DNA from: Candidatus Phycosocius spiralis
Lineage (GTDB): Bacteria > Pseudomonadota > Alphaproteobacteria > Caulobacterales > Aquidulcibacteraceae
Assembly (NCBI RefSeq): GCF_030158815.1
Contig: NZ_BPFZ01000012.1
Coordinates: 1-64,000 of the forward strand
Length of the DNA stretch: 64,000 nucleotides
Direction: 5' to 3'
Part shown: one piece after another, positions 46,607 to 54,689 of the stretch
Position numbering within the stretch: position 1 is the stretch's first letter
Layout: each line of letters begins with the position of its first letter
The notes under the pieces: generated by a model
What the model was told of the DNA's origin: nothing
What the model saw: only the letters and a program-made list of their open reading frames with translations
Databases searched by the model: none
Made by a program: the position numbers and the translations under genes

Positions 46607-47833
46607 TTAACCCTTGGCGTAGAGCGGAACCACTTGGCCTGCGGGCTGATCGCTTGGAAACATTGAGGTAAAAGGCGTATCGCTACTTTGTACCTCAATC
46701 ACCTCGCCATAGCCGTTAAACCCAGTCTTCATGGTGACGCCATAAGCCCCTAGCATGCCAATTTCGATCCAGTCGCCCTCTGCAGCGTCTTCGGGCAAGC
46801 GAAACGGGCCCTCAGCGCAATCCAAGGAATCACATGTTGGTCCAAAAAAGCTAAAATCGGCCAGCTTGCTGACGAGCAGCTCATCTGCGCATGTTGCGCC
46901 TTGATCCAAGGTGTTGGATCGAATGAGGCGCACTGGAAACTGCCACTTAATATGGGTTGCATCAAACAAAGTGCCGTAAGAACCATCATTGATATAAAGC
47001 CTATTGCCCTTACGAAGGTCAATTTTCACCACGATAGAAGTGGCCTCTGCGACCAAGGCGCGCCCAGGTTCTGACCATAGTTTACAATTCATAGTGACGG
47101 GCATCGCATCAAACAAGCGATGGATTTCATCAACATAACTTTGCATGGGGGGTGGTGCCATATTGGGATAAACAGCTGGGAAACCACCACCTACATCGAC
47201 AACATCGACGGTAACACCTGCCTGAATAATCAGTTTTGAGGTTTCATACAGTGCGTCGCGCCAAGCATTGGGACTCATACATTGGCTGCCAACATGGAAG
47301 CACACCCCTAAATCCTCTTCGGTCGCCGCACGGGCATGGCGAAGCAAGAGCACTGCCTCTTCCCCATGCGTGCCAAACTTGGACTCAAGCTTTAGACTTG
47401 CATCGGCATTGCTGACACCAAGGCGGACCATCAAGGTCAGATCCGTCGCGCCCCCGGTTTCTTCTTGTATTTTGCGAAGCTCCTCTAGGGTATCGAGCGC
47501 GAAAATGCGGCAGCCAAATTCATGATAGGCGCGTGCAATGGCAGTGCGGTTCTTGACCGGATGCATGAAGGCCAAAGTTGCAGTAGGGAACATGTCGCGC
47601 ACCAGTTTGCACTCATTGACTGAGGCGACGTCAAAGTGACGCACACCCTCGCGCCACAGCGCTTCCAATACCCATGGTGACGGATTAGCTTTTACCGCGT
47701 AGAGAATATCGCCCTCAAACGCATCAAGGAACCAACGCGTAGCCGCCCGGACGCGATGTGGCCGATTGACCGCCAGTGGCACGTCAGGACGCAGGTGCAC
47801 GACAGCGTCGTGCGCACTTGTGAAGTGATCCAT
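46607..47833 (-). CDS. Ornithine decarboxylase, type III fold
   Basis: PLP enzyme of the alanine-racemase-like decarboxylase group, 408 residues. Lys in DILYAVKANPSPWVL binds PLP, then CFHVGSQCMS, VVDVGGGFPAVYP and the EPGRALVAEA phosphate-binding element; the active-site Cys is in TCDSLDCAEGPF. Family knowledge points to ornithine (or lysine) decarboxylation to putrescine or cadaverine. A long GC-rich leader of about 200 bases with duplicated elements precedes it, as in the speF RNA class known for alphaproteobacterial ornithine decarboxylases. Confidence 0.92.
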   Translation of the reverse strand: MDHFTSAHDAVVHLRPDVPLAVNRPHRVRAATRWFLDAFEGDILYAVKANPSPWVLEALWREGVRHFDVASVNECKLVRDMFPTATLAFMHPVKNRTAIARAYHEFGCRIFALDTLEELRKIQEETGGATDLTLMVRLGVSNADASLKLESKFGTHGEEAVLLLRHARAATEEDLGVCFHVGSQCMSPNAWRDALYETSKLIIQAGVTVDVVDVGGGFPAVYPNMAPPPMQSYVDEIHRLFDAMPVTMNCKLWSEPGRALVAEATSIVVKIDLRKGNRLYINDGSYGTLFDATHIKWQFPVRLIRSNTLDQGATCADELLVSKLADFSFFGPTCDSLDCAEGPFRLPEDAAEGDWIEIGMLGAYGVTMKTGFNGYGEVIEVQSSDTPFTSMFPSDQPAGQVVPLYAKG

Positions 47834-48036
47834 TGGATCCCCCTATGATCTAAACCCAGGCCGGCGTTAGTCGGACATGCTAGACACCGATCAGAAATCC
47901 GATCAATGCCCGGATGTAAGTCAGGTCCGCCCTTGGAAGCTTACGCCGGAAGCGGGGGTGGAAGCCGCTGCCGTGTGGCCTGGGCCCGAGGGGGCGTTAG
48001 TGGACTGGATGCTGTTTCCAGGTCCGCCGGAAGCGA
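47834..48036 (-). ncRNA. speF-like structured leader RNA with duplicated elements
   Basis: The leader of the decarboxylase is GC-rich and non-coding. In RNA order it carries two sets of the same three elements: GCTTCCGGC (48034-48026 and 47953-47945), GGCGGACCTG (48028-48019 and 47931-47922) and CTAACGCC preceded by GTCC (48000-47993 and 47870-47863). Within set one GGACCTGG can pair with CCAGTCC. Alphaproteobacterial ornithine decarboxylase genes are known to have a speF leader RNA; membership is likely from position and gene, but I cannot align it here. Confidence 0.65.
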
Positions 48037-48038
48037 CG

Positions 48039-48066
48039 CGTATAAGACTATTTTTTTTTGGTGCAA
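48039..48066 (-). promoter_or_regulatory. Likely promoter of the leader and decarboxylase
   Basis: On the minus strand TTGCAC (48066-48061) and TATACG (48044-48039) are spaced by 16 bases containing a run of A. The position just ahead of the structured leader supports transcription start near 48030-48035. Confidence 0.5.
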
Positions 48067-48194
48067 TCGTTTTTTTCTGTTGAGCCAGTCAAACACACCA
48101 AAAATGAAAAAAATGCATAAATATCAGATGGTCATTTCACGCTAAAGACTGCTTATAACCAGATATGTTGCTCAACCACATCCATGGCCTTGCT

Positions 48195-48704
48195 CTATGT
48201 CTTATCCTTTTGCCCATTGGAGGTACGCCGATCAGAACCTCCATAGGTGGTGTCATTCTTGCGACGCCGGTCTGGGCCAAAATAACTTTTGCTTTTGATA
48301 AACCCACGCGGCCTATTCACAATTAAGGATAGACGGTCCATCAAGCTTTTAGCTGTGACAGGTTTGACCAAAAACTCATTCACACCCGCATCACGTGCAG
48401 CATTGACACGCGAGCGTTCAGAATGGCCGGTAATCATGATAATTGGCAAATAAGGATTGGGGCTGTCATGATTGGTTCGGATCATTTTAGAGAATTCAAC
48501 GCCATCAACCATGGGCATAGCCAGATCGACCAACAATAAGTCAACCGGAACCGATCTCATAAACTCAAACGCCTCTACGGCGTCGCTGGCTTCCTTGACT
48601 TCGTATATACCAGCAGCGCGCAATAATTCTTTCAATATGCTGCGCATGTGGTGGTTATCATCCACAATCATAATAGAAAGAGGGGAAGAAGTCGTTAGAG
48701 TCAA
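48195..48704 (-). CDS. Response regulator receiver protein with DRR-rich tail
   Basis: A 169-residue single receiver domain. Acidic pair Asp15-Asp16, phospho-acceptor Asp60 in LLLVDLAMPMVDG, Thr in MITGHS and Lys114 in FLVKPV are all present. The C-terminal extension FIKSKSYFGPDRRRK..YGGSDRR is a basic tail seen in a group of alphaproteobacterial receiver proteins and has no known output role. No kinase gene is adjacent. A hairpin lies about 40 bases upstream. Confidence 0.9.
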   Translation of the reverse strand: MTLTTSSPLSIMIVDDNHHMRSILKELLRAAGIYEVKEASDAVEAFEFMRSVPVDLLLVDLAMPMVDGVEFSKMIRTNHDSPNPYLPIIMITGHSERSRVNAARDAGVNEFLVKPVTAKSLMDRLSLIVNRPRGFIKSKSYFGPDRRRKNDTTYGGSDRRTSNGQKDKT

Positions 48705-48738
48705 ATCACTAATATTCCTTGCACATACATAATATGAG

Positions 48739-48778
48739 GCAGGTCTGCATGAACATGAAAAGGGTTTTTCATGCCTGC
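48739..48778. other. Hairpin upstream of the receiver gene
   Basis: ATGAAAA, loop GGG, TTTTTCAT (48755-48772), enclosed by GCAGG (48739-48743) and CCTGC (48774-48778). It could be a leader structure of the leftward receiver gene or a binding site; no poly-T makes it a clear terminator. Confidence 0.35.
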
Positions 48779-49123
48779 TTATAATAATTATCCTACTTTT
48801 TAATTTATAATTTGCTTAGAATGACTTAATTTGAAGGTAAATTTTGATTCCTTCTCTACATAATAGTTTAAAAATAAACTATACACCTCATTAGCCTATA
48901 TAAATCCCTGTTCCAACCCACACTTAAAGACCAATACAAAGATGTCAGTACCGATATGAGAATGGGCCGATAACTGCGGGCTTTATGGAATAGCCAGTTC
49001 AATGAGTAAGACAGGATAATCGGAATAATGGGTGGTCAATCTCGGCTGTAAATCTTACCAATGTGTGCCCTCTTCCACATTGCTACAGGGCCAAGCAAGA
49101 CAAATCCACACGATAGTGTGACA
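48779..49123. other. AT-rich spacer
   Basis: Between the receiver-gene leader and the end of the radical SAM gene I see no frame of note, no RNA gene and no clear terminator. Confidence 0.5.
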
Positions 49124-50062
49124 CTAAGCAGAACAAGATCCCCCACCTAAAACACAGAATTTGGCGCAATGGGGGTGGTTTAACTTCGTATCACCTTGGC
49201 TGCCAGTTAAAGTCCGACCTAATTCAAAAGCCGGCTCATAGGGTAATAAGGTACAAGGCAGAACTATTGGATTTTTGGCCCCTTTGCGTTTGACCACCAT
49301 GCGAGAACTTGCACACATTAGGCTTGAAGGATCCACCCCTAAAATCGTCCAACAGTTGGGAGTAATTTCAGGCACATCGGCATGCGCATCTAACTCAGGA
49401 AACAAAACTAAAGCGAATGGTTGATCTAATTGAATGGGCCATTGGTGCGACTCAATCAGTGCAGCAAATCCTGCTTGACTCTCATCTTGACCTTCACCCC
49501 ACAAGTTGCGTCCCGCAATCGCCAGCTTTGCCCCTTGTGCGGCCAACCAATCTATACCAAGGCAGGTCTCTTCAAACGCACCCTCCCCACGCTCTTGATT
49601 ATGCAGGACGGGCGACCAATGGTCTAGACTCACCCGAAAGTTCAGTTTCTCCCGATACAGTGCTAATAGCTCAGTCAGACCTCTTTGTACGCGGGGGCGC
49701 ATCATTGGTTTCATTGCGTTGGTGAGGAGTAACACAAAATGGCCACGCTCAAGGGTTAGGTGTAAAATCTCAATCATATCAGGATTGAGAAAGGGCTCCC
49801 CACCGGTAAAGCCAATCTCAATCGGCTGGGACTTAAGGGTTGCTAGTTCATCCAAATAAGAAGCAACATCGGCCGGAGTCAGATAGACCAAGCGGTCGTT
49901 GGTGGGCGAGCTTTCGATATAGCAATTGACGCATGTTATATTACACAAGGTCCCGGTGTTAAACCACAAGGTCTTAAATCCCTCAAATGTCACACGGGCT
50001 CTTGGCTCACCCTTTGCGGTGCGGTCCTGATCTTGAAATTTCTGCGTAGGATAAAGTGCCAA
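49124..50062 (-). CDS. Solitary radical SAM protein (TTG start)
   Basis: A 312-residue radical SAM enzyme. The 4Fe-4S/SAM motif CNITCVNCY (Cys-x3-Cys-x2-Cys) is at about 40-48, followed by the GGEPFLNPDM loop and the barrel. The C-terminal part has further Cys (LMCASS, VLPCTL, HCAKFCVLGGGSC), suggesting an auxiliary iron-sulfur cluster like SPASM-type maturases. Start is TTG with GGAG upstream. The gene is isolated; a 29-codon frame ends six bases upstream. Substrate is unknown. Confidence 0.85.
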   Translation of the reverse strand: MALYPTQKFQDQDRTAKGEPRARVTFEGFKTLWFNTGTLCNITCVNCYIESSPTNDRLVYLTPADVASYLDELATLKSQPIEIGFTGGEPFLNPDMIEILHLTLERGHFVLLLTNAMKPMMRPRVQRGLTELLALYREKLNFRVSLDHWSPVLHNQERGEGAFEETCLGIDWLAAQGAKLAIAGRNLWGEGQDESQAGFAALIESHQWPIQLDQPFALVLFPELDAHADVPEITPNCWTILGVDPSSLMCASSRMVVKRKGAKNPIVLPCTLLPYEPAFELGRTLTGSQGDTKLNHPHCAKFCVLGGGSCSA

Positions 50063-50067
50063 AATGG

Positions 50068-50157
50068 TCAGCTCCAGTGGGCTTTGCTGGTTAAGTATAA
50101 AGTTGATGGTACATCTTTTAAACCAGCATTTCGGAATGGAACAATGGGACAGCTCAT
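50068..50157 (-). CDS. Candidate 29-residue ORF before the radical SAM gene
   Basis: ATG 50157 to TGA 50068 on the same strand as the radical SAM gene, five bases before its start; the GGAG that serves that gene is inside its last codons. The peptide starts MSCPIVPFRNAGLKDVPSTL and ends AHWS. Short genes beside maturases can encode modified peptides, but there is no precursor signature, and a chance or coupling frame is at least as likely. Confidence 0.2.
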   Translation of the reverse strand: MSCPIVPFRNAGLKDVPSTLYLTSKAHWS

Positions 50158-50580
50158 CCTAGCACCCGACTTGATATGTTCACACAGTGCTTGGATACGA
50201 TCGCAAATGCCCTATACTTCATCTGCCATTTCATAGAAATTTTTTGCGAAGCTTCACCCAAACAATCAGCGCAGAGATGTTCGCCAAAACAAGAACGTTC
50301 GCTTCATCGTGCATACCCCAACTTTAGTCTAAAAGACCCTTCATGCAGCTGATCTGTAACTGGACGTCTGAGTGGACATAGATGTTAAAGACTCGTGCAA
50401 CCTTAGAGCATTATGTTCTTGACTAATTTCAATTTTTCCAAAGATTTGCTGAACCCAAGCCGCATCGTGTACATCATGTAGGCGGTTCAGGTATGCATCC
50501 GGTCTGATCACTGCGTCAGTTGCAAGATCAGGTATCCTAACTGAAATTGTAGCCATTGCTGCAACTGAGAATGAAAGACA
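50158..50580. other. Gene-poor stretch
   Basis: I see no supported gene. A minus-strand frame of 137 codons crosses 50341-50754 but runs antisense through the hairpins and terminator to its right and resembles no protein I know. Confidence 0.5.
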
Positions 50581-50592
50581 CTTGACATAAAG

Positions 50593-50607
50593 GTGACACA
50601 TTGTCAC
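50593..50607. promoter_or_regulatory. Palindrome GTGACA-CAT-TGTCAC with TTGACA
   Basis: Perfect 6-base arms with a three-base centre, just downstream of TTGACA (50582-50587). The site sits at the expected promoter position of the RNA ending at 50710 and may be an operator; no clear -10 follows at 17 bases. Confidence 0.45.
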
Positions 50608-50610
50608 AGG

Positions 50611-50710
50611 GAGATAGTTGGACTTTGTTCCAGCGGCGTTTCGGGGAGGAGACGCCCCTTTGGCTCTCGATCGAGAGTGGCCGCGCCTAACCATGGCGCG
50701 GTCTTTTTTA
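50611..50710 (+). ncRNA. Candidate orphan small RNA
   Basis: Three hairpins in series: GGGG..CCCC around GGAGGAGA (about 50643-50658), the perfect CTCTCGATCGAGAG (50664-50677), and a rho-independent terminator CCGCGCC, loop TAACCAT, GGCGCGG, TCTTTTTT (50681-50709). No gene precedes it on this strand and rmuC starts 180 bases later, so the terminator must end an independent transcript. The 5' end is a guess. GGAGGAGA is a possible target-pairing seed in the loop. Confidence 0.6.
50681..50709 (+). terminator. Rho-independent terminator of the candidate RNA
   Basis: Seven-pair GC-rich stem (CCGCGCC / GGCGCGG) with a seven-base loop and a following TCTTTTTT run. Confidence 0.85.
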
Positions 50711-50889
50711 TGTCTATAATGCTCATTTAGTCTACCTATACCATCTAGTACCATCGGTTTGAAACAGGATTGGCAACAATGCGGCCGCAGTTGATCTTCG
50801 TATTGGACTGGCCTTTAATTTATTGCACTCAGACATTGGTTTAAGAGCTGCGTTAGGCTAAGCGGGACGAAACCAGATTGGGCCCTCCA

Positions 50890-52398
50890 ATGAGTTCTGA
50901 AACAACAACTCTGATCGCTTTGATTGGGCTTTACGCTTTAGTGGCTCTCATTGCGCTCTATTTTGCCCTAACGCGGTCGAATAGGCCCTTAAACTTGATG
51001 GTCCGCCGAATCGACGATCTTAATGTTCGCGTCCTTGATCATGGGCAGGTCCTGCAACAGGGCATTAGCTCGCTCCGGGATGAGGCAAGTCGTCAAAACG
51101 TGCTGGCCCGCGAAGAAATGGCCAATCGTTTAGCGGGCATCTCCCAAGAATTGCATCGTCTGATCGATCTTATGGCAACCAATCAACGTGAGCGTTTGGA
51201 TCATTTTGGCCTAAGCTTAGCCGAACATCGCGTCGCAACGGGGGATGATAGCCGCGCGCTGCGTGAAGAGGTGAACAAAGCAATCGCTCTGTTGTCCACC
51301 AGCCTGATGGAGGGTATGACCGCGCATGGTCGTTTACAGATCGAAGGATTAAGCCAAGCTCAAACACAGATTAAAGAGTTGATGGAGGCCAATGACCGCG
51401 CAGCTTTAGCCTTACGCCAAACCGTTGAAGGCCGCTTGGATGTCCTAAGACAAGAAAACGAAGCCAAGCTAGAACAAATGCGTGTCACCGTCGATGAGAA
51501 GTTGCAAGGTACGCTCGAACAGCGCTTGGGTGCCTCTTTCAGCCAAGTCAATGAGCATTTGGAGCGTGTGTTTAAATCCGTGGGGGAAATGCAAACCATC
51601 GCGACCGGGGTTGGAGATCTCAAGCGCGTCCTCACCAATGTCAAAGCGCGCGGTACTTGGGGCGAAGCCAGCCTAGGTATGCTCCTAGAACAAGCTATGA
51701 GCCAAGATCAATATGCACATCAAGTGGAAGTTAAACCTAGCAGCAACCAACGCGTCGAATATGCCATCCGCCTGCCCAATGATGGCGACTCCCCGGTTTG
51801 GCTCCCAATTGATGCGAAGTTGCCGATTGAAGATTATGAGCGGCTGATCGACGCGTCTGAGCGGGCGGATGGCGCGGCGGTGGAAGCTGCGCAAAAAGGT
51901 TTAGAAAAAGCCATTCGTGTGGCGGCTAAAGACATCAGCGATAAGTATATTGCCGCCCCCTATACCACCGATTTTGCAATCATGTTCCTGCCGACTGAAG
52001 GCTTATTTGCAGAAGTGGTGCGTCGCCCAGGCTTGGTAGATTTATTGCAACGTGAGCATAAGGTTCTGGTATCTGGGCCTACGACCTTAATGGCAACTTT
52101 GACCAGTTTACGGATGGGGTTTCGCACCCTTGCCATTCAACAACGCTCCAGTGAAGTGTGGCAGGTGCTGAGTACTGTAAAACAAGAGTTTGAAAAATTT
52201 GGCGGCGTGCTCAAAAAAGTTGAAGATAAATTGGATCAAGCCAAAAATGTCGTGCTTGAAGCCCGCACCCGGGAAAATGTCTTAGGTCGCCGATTGCGGG
52301 CGGTCGAAAGTCTACCCGGTAGCAGCCGGCAAGACGCATTACCTTCAATCGACCCAAGCGACCTTTTAGGCAAGGATGATCTAGATGATCGTTCTTAA
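50890..52398 (+). CDS. rmuC: DNA recombination protein RmuC
   Basis: A 502-residue protein from ATG 50890 (MSSETTTLIAL). It has one N-terminal membrane segment (about 6-25), a long coiled-coil region (about 40-220, rich in Glu, Gln and Arg) and the RmuC domain with the signature YAIRLPND...VWLPIDAKLPIEDYERLIDA and FAIMFLPTEGLFAEVVRRPGL, a nuclease-like fold. RmuC limits inversions at repeats in E. coli. It stands alone, ahead of a bidirectional terminator. Confidence 0.94.
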   Translation: MSSETTTLIALIGLYALVALIALYFALTRSNRPLNLMVRRIDDLNVRVLDHGQVLQQGISSLRDEASRQNVLAREEMANRLAGISQELHRLIDLMATNQRERLDHFGLSLAEHRVATGDDSRALREEVNKAIALLSTSLMEGMTAHGRLQIEGLSQAQTQIKELMEANDRAALALRQTVEGRLDVLRQENEAKLEQMRVTVDEKLQGTLEQRLGASFSQVNEHLERVFKSVGEMQTIATGVGDLKRVLTNVKARGTWGEASLGMLLEQAMSQDQYAHQVEVKPSSNQRVEYAIRLPNDGDSPVWLPIDAKLPIEDYERLIDASERADGAAVEAAQKGLEKAIRVAAKDISDKYIAAPYTTDFAIMFLPTEGLFAEVVRRPGLVDLLQREHKVLVSGPTTLMATLTSLRMGFRTLAIQQRSSEVWQVLSTVKQEFEKFGGVLKKVEDKLDQAKNVVLEARTRENVLGRRLRAVESLPGSSRQDALPSIDPSDLLGKDDLDDRS

Positions 52399-52450
52399 GT
52401 ACCCCAGATTGTTGAAAAAAGTGTTTAAAAGCATGAGTCAAGAAGAGGAA

Positions 52451-52478
52451 AAGCCCGCCGATCTAAATCGACGGGCTT
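52451..52478. terminator. Bidirectional terminator between rmuC and the BI-1 gene
   Basis: AAGCCCG-C-CGAT, loop CTAA, ATCG-A-CGGGCTT, an 11-pair stem with one mismatch between the convergent stops. T-run TTTTCC on the minus strand makes it best for the leftward gene. Confidence 0.75.
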
Positions 52479-52502
52479 CATTGGCGCAATCAATCTGCTT
52501 AT

Positions 52503-53243
52503 TTATTCGCGGTTGCCCAAAAAACTGAGCAGGAATTGAAACAGATTGATAAAGTTCAGATAGAGGCTGAGCGCACCCATGCTTGTGGCAACCGATAAAG
52601 CAGTATCATTGCCGGAAAGTTGGTAATAATCAAATTTGAGTCGCTGAGTATCAAAGGCGATCAAGCCAGAAAAAATCAACACACCGAGCCCTGAAATCAC
52701 AAAATGCATCATAGAGCTTTGCAGGAATATGTTGACGATGGAAGCCAAGATTAGGCCAAATACACCCATGATTAAGAAGGTTCCAAAACCTGTCAGATCG
52801 CGCTTGGTAGTATAGCCCCACAAGGACAACGCACCAAAGGCAGAAGCCGTGATGAAGAAGGTAGAGGCCAAAGATTCGCCCGTATAGCGTATCGCCAACA
52901 CCCCAAGGCCTGCACCAATAAGCGTCACAATCGTCCAGTAGAGGAGGCTTGCCCCAGTTTTGGAAGGATTGCGCATCGCAAACATACCAATCAGTAAAAC
53001 ACCAAGGGGCGCTAAGCTCAGCACCATGCCAACACCAGTATAACCACCATTGGCTGTGAAAAGGAGATCGCGGATTGCTGGAACCGATGATGTAGCATAA
53101 GCTAAAAGGCCAGAAAGGACCAATCCCAAGCCCATTTTATTGTAGACGCCTAACATAAAGCTCCGCAGGCCAGCGTCGACGGACATGTCCATCGTGGTCC
53201 CGGCTGGGATCGCTTGAGCTTGAAACCTATTTCGGTCGTTCAT
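52503..53243 (-). CDS. Bax inhibitor-1/YccA family membrane protein
   Basis: A 246-residue inner-membrane protein with seven hydrophobic segments. The family signature is in the region LSLWGYTTKRDLTGFGTFLIMGVFGL, and the acidic residues of GLIAFDTQRLKFDYYQ resemble the pH-sensing Asp pair of bacterial BI-1 proteins. Bacterial members are linked to calcium leak or modulation of the FtsH protease. The gene stands alone, leftward, with a 209-base gap to the divergent maiA. Confidence 0.92.
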   Translation of the reverse strand: MNDRNRFQAQAIPAGTTMDMSVDAGLRSFMLGVYNKMGLGLVLSGLLAYATSSVPAIRDLLFTANGGYTGVGMVLSLAPLGVLLIGMFAMRNPSKTGASLLYWTIVTLIGAGLGVLAIRYTGESLASTFFITASAFGALSLWGYTTKRDLTGFGTFLIMGVFGLILASIVNIFLQSSMMHFVISGLGVLIFSGLIAFDTQRLKFDYYQLSGNDTALSVATSMGALSLYLNFINLFQFLLSFLGNRE

Positions 53244-53452
53244 GTTCTATCCTTTACACTTTGCGGGCAGACTTTTGCCGCATCGGTAGACTAATATCAT
53301 GTCTTTGGGCAAGGAATGCAAGACATGGTGACTACACGATTTTGTGTATGCCCCTCATTGTAGCCGTTAACAACCTAGGCATAACCAAATAGTTACAGCT
53401 TGTAGCTTGTGAAGATATAGCCGCGGACGTAAACAGATGCTAAGCTCAATCC

Positions 53453-54115
53453 ATGATTGAATTACACGCTTATTCGCATTCTTCGGCATCGTACAGGGTT
53501 CGCATAGCTTTGGCGCTTAAGGGCATCGGCGTAACGCATCATTCGGTTTGTTTGCGCGCAAATGATCACCAATCCACTGTCTATCTCGATCTCAATCCGC
53601 AAGGTCGTGTCCCAGCACTTGTCACGGAGGAAGGGGTTTTAACACAATCTTTGGCGATAGTGGATTGGTTAGAAGAATTCTATCCGAGGCCGAGCCTTTA
53701 TCCACAAGATCCATGGCAGCGGTCTTTATGCCGCGCCTTTGCTCATGTGATCGCCAGCGATATATTCCCGCTGCAAAATCTAAATGTAAGGCGAAAATTA
53801 GCCGATGATTTTGGTGCCGATGAAGCGCGCGTTACCCAATGGTGTGCGGACTGGATAGCTCAAGGATTCGGCGCTCTTGAAAAGGAAACTGCAAACAGGG
53901 GCTGGTCACCAGGTCAAGGCTATTTATACGGTCAAGAGCCAACTTTGGCGGATATCTGTTTGGTCCCACAAATGAATAATGCCCGTCGCTTTGGCGTCGA
54001 TTTAACCATGTTTCCATTATTAGTCAGAGCTGATGCACAGGCACGTGTACATCCTGCTTTTTTGTCTACCGCCCCAGAAACACAAATTGACTCCCAAAAC
54101 TTGAACCCTGGGTGA
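53453..54115 (+). CDS. maiA: Maleylacetoacetate isomerase (zeta-class GST)
   Basis: Glutathione-dependent isomerase in tyrosine breakdown, 220 residues. N-terminal thioredoxin fold begins IELHAYSHSSASYRVRIALALKG; the Ser-Ser pair is kept while the Cys that follows in some relatives is Ala, as in many bacterial forms. LNPQGRVPALV and the C-terminal helical domain with ADICLVPQMNNARRFGVDL match the family. It precedes a MarR gene and hppD, consistent with a tyrosine catabolic cluster. Confidence 0.94.
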   Translation: MIELHAYSHSSASYRVRIALALKGIGVTHHSVCLRANDHQSTVYLDLNPQGRVPALVTEEGVLTQSLAIVDWLEEFYPRPSLYPQDPWQRSLCRAFAHVIASDIFPLQNLNVRRKLADDFGADEARVTQWCADWIAQGFGALEKETANRGWSPGQGYLYGQEPTLADICLVPQMNNARRFGVDLTMFPLLVRADAQARVHPAFLSTAPETQIDSQNLNPG

Positions 54116-54166
54116 ACTGAGCCAGCTTGCACCCGATCGATATAATTCAAACAGCTTTGAACCATT

Positions 54167-54622
54167 ATGAAGCCACTCCATCTTGAAACCTATCTGCCTT
54201 ACCGTTTGGCTGTAGCATCCAACAAGGTTAGCGCACTGATTGCTAAAGCTTATGAGAGCCGCTTTGACCTCACAACTTCTCAGTGGCGGATTTTGGCCGT
54301 CTTATCGGAAGGTCAATCCATGTCACAACAAGAGCTTGTCTTGCGCACGACGATGGACAAGGTCATGGTCAGTCGTGCAACTGCTACTTTGGTTGCCCGT
54401 GACCTGGTGCGCTCAAGGTACAAAGCTTCTGATCGGCGTGCGGTGCAATTGAGCCTATCCAAAGCTGGGTTCGCAATTGTTCAAGAAGTTACCCCAATGG
54501 CCTTATCACTTGAGCAAGAGTTAATCGAAGCCATTGGTGTGCAAGCGGCGGAACGTTTAGAATCCATTTTGCGCAAACTGGAAGAGAAAGCCATGAGGTT
54601 GACGCAAGGACACGATGTTTGA
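54167..54622 (+). CDS. MarR-family regulator
   Basis: A 151-residue winged-helix regulator: FDLTTSQWRILAVLSEGQSMSQQELVLRTTMDKVMVSRATATLVARDLVRSRYKASDRRAVQLSLSK is the typical DNA-binding core, with RAVQ in the wing. Placed between maiA and hppD, it probably controls tyrosine or 4-hydroxyphenylpyruvate catabolism, by analogy with HpaR/HmgR-type proteins, but this rests on context only. Confidence 0.9.
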   Translation: MKPLHLETYLPYRLAVASNKVSALIAKAYESRFDLTTSQWRILAVLSEGQSMSQQELVLRTTMDKVMVSRATATLVARDLVRSRYKASDRRAVQLSLSKAGFAIVQEVTPMALSLEQELIEAIGVQAAERLESILRKLEEKAMRLTQGHDV

Positions 54623-54689
54623 TTGCGGTTTGATCTTGGCATTTAGTAACAAATGAAATTATATAGGGTCAAAAGAGGTGGATTTGGTG

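Noticed and set aside
50341-50754. A 137-codon minus-strand frame
   Set aside because: It runs antisense through the hairpins and terminator of the candidate RNA and its sequence matches no known family.
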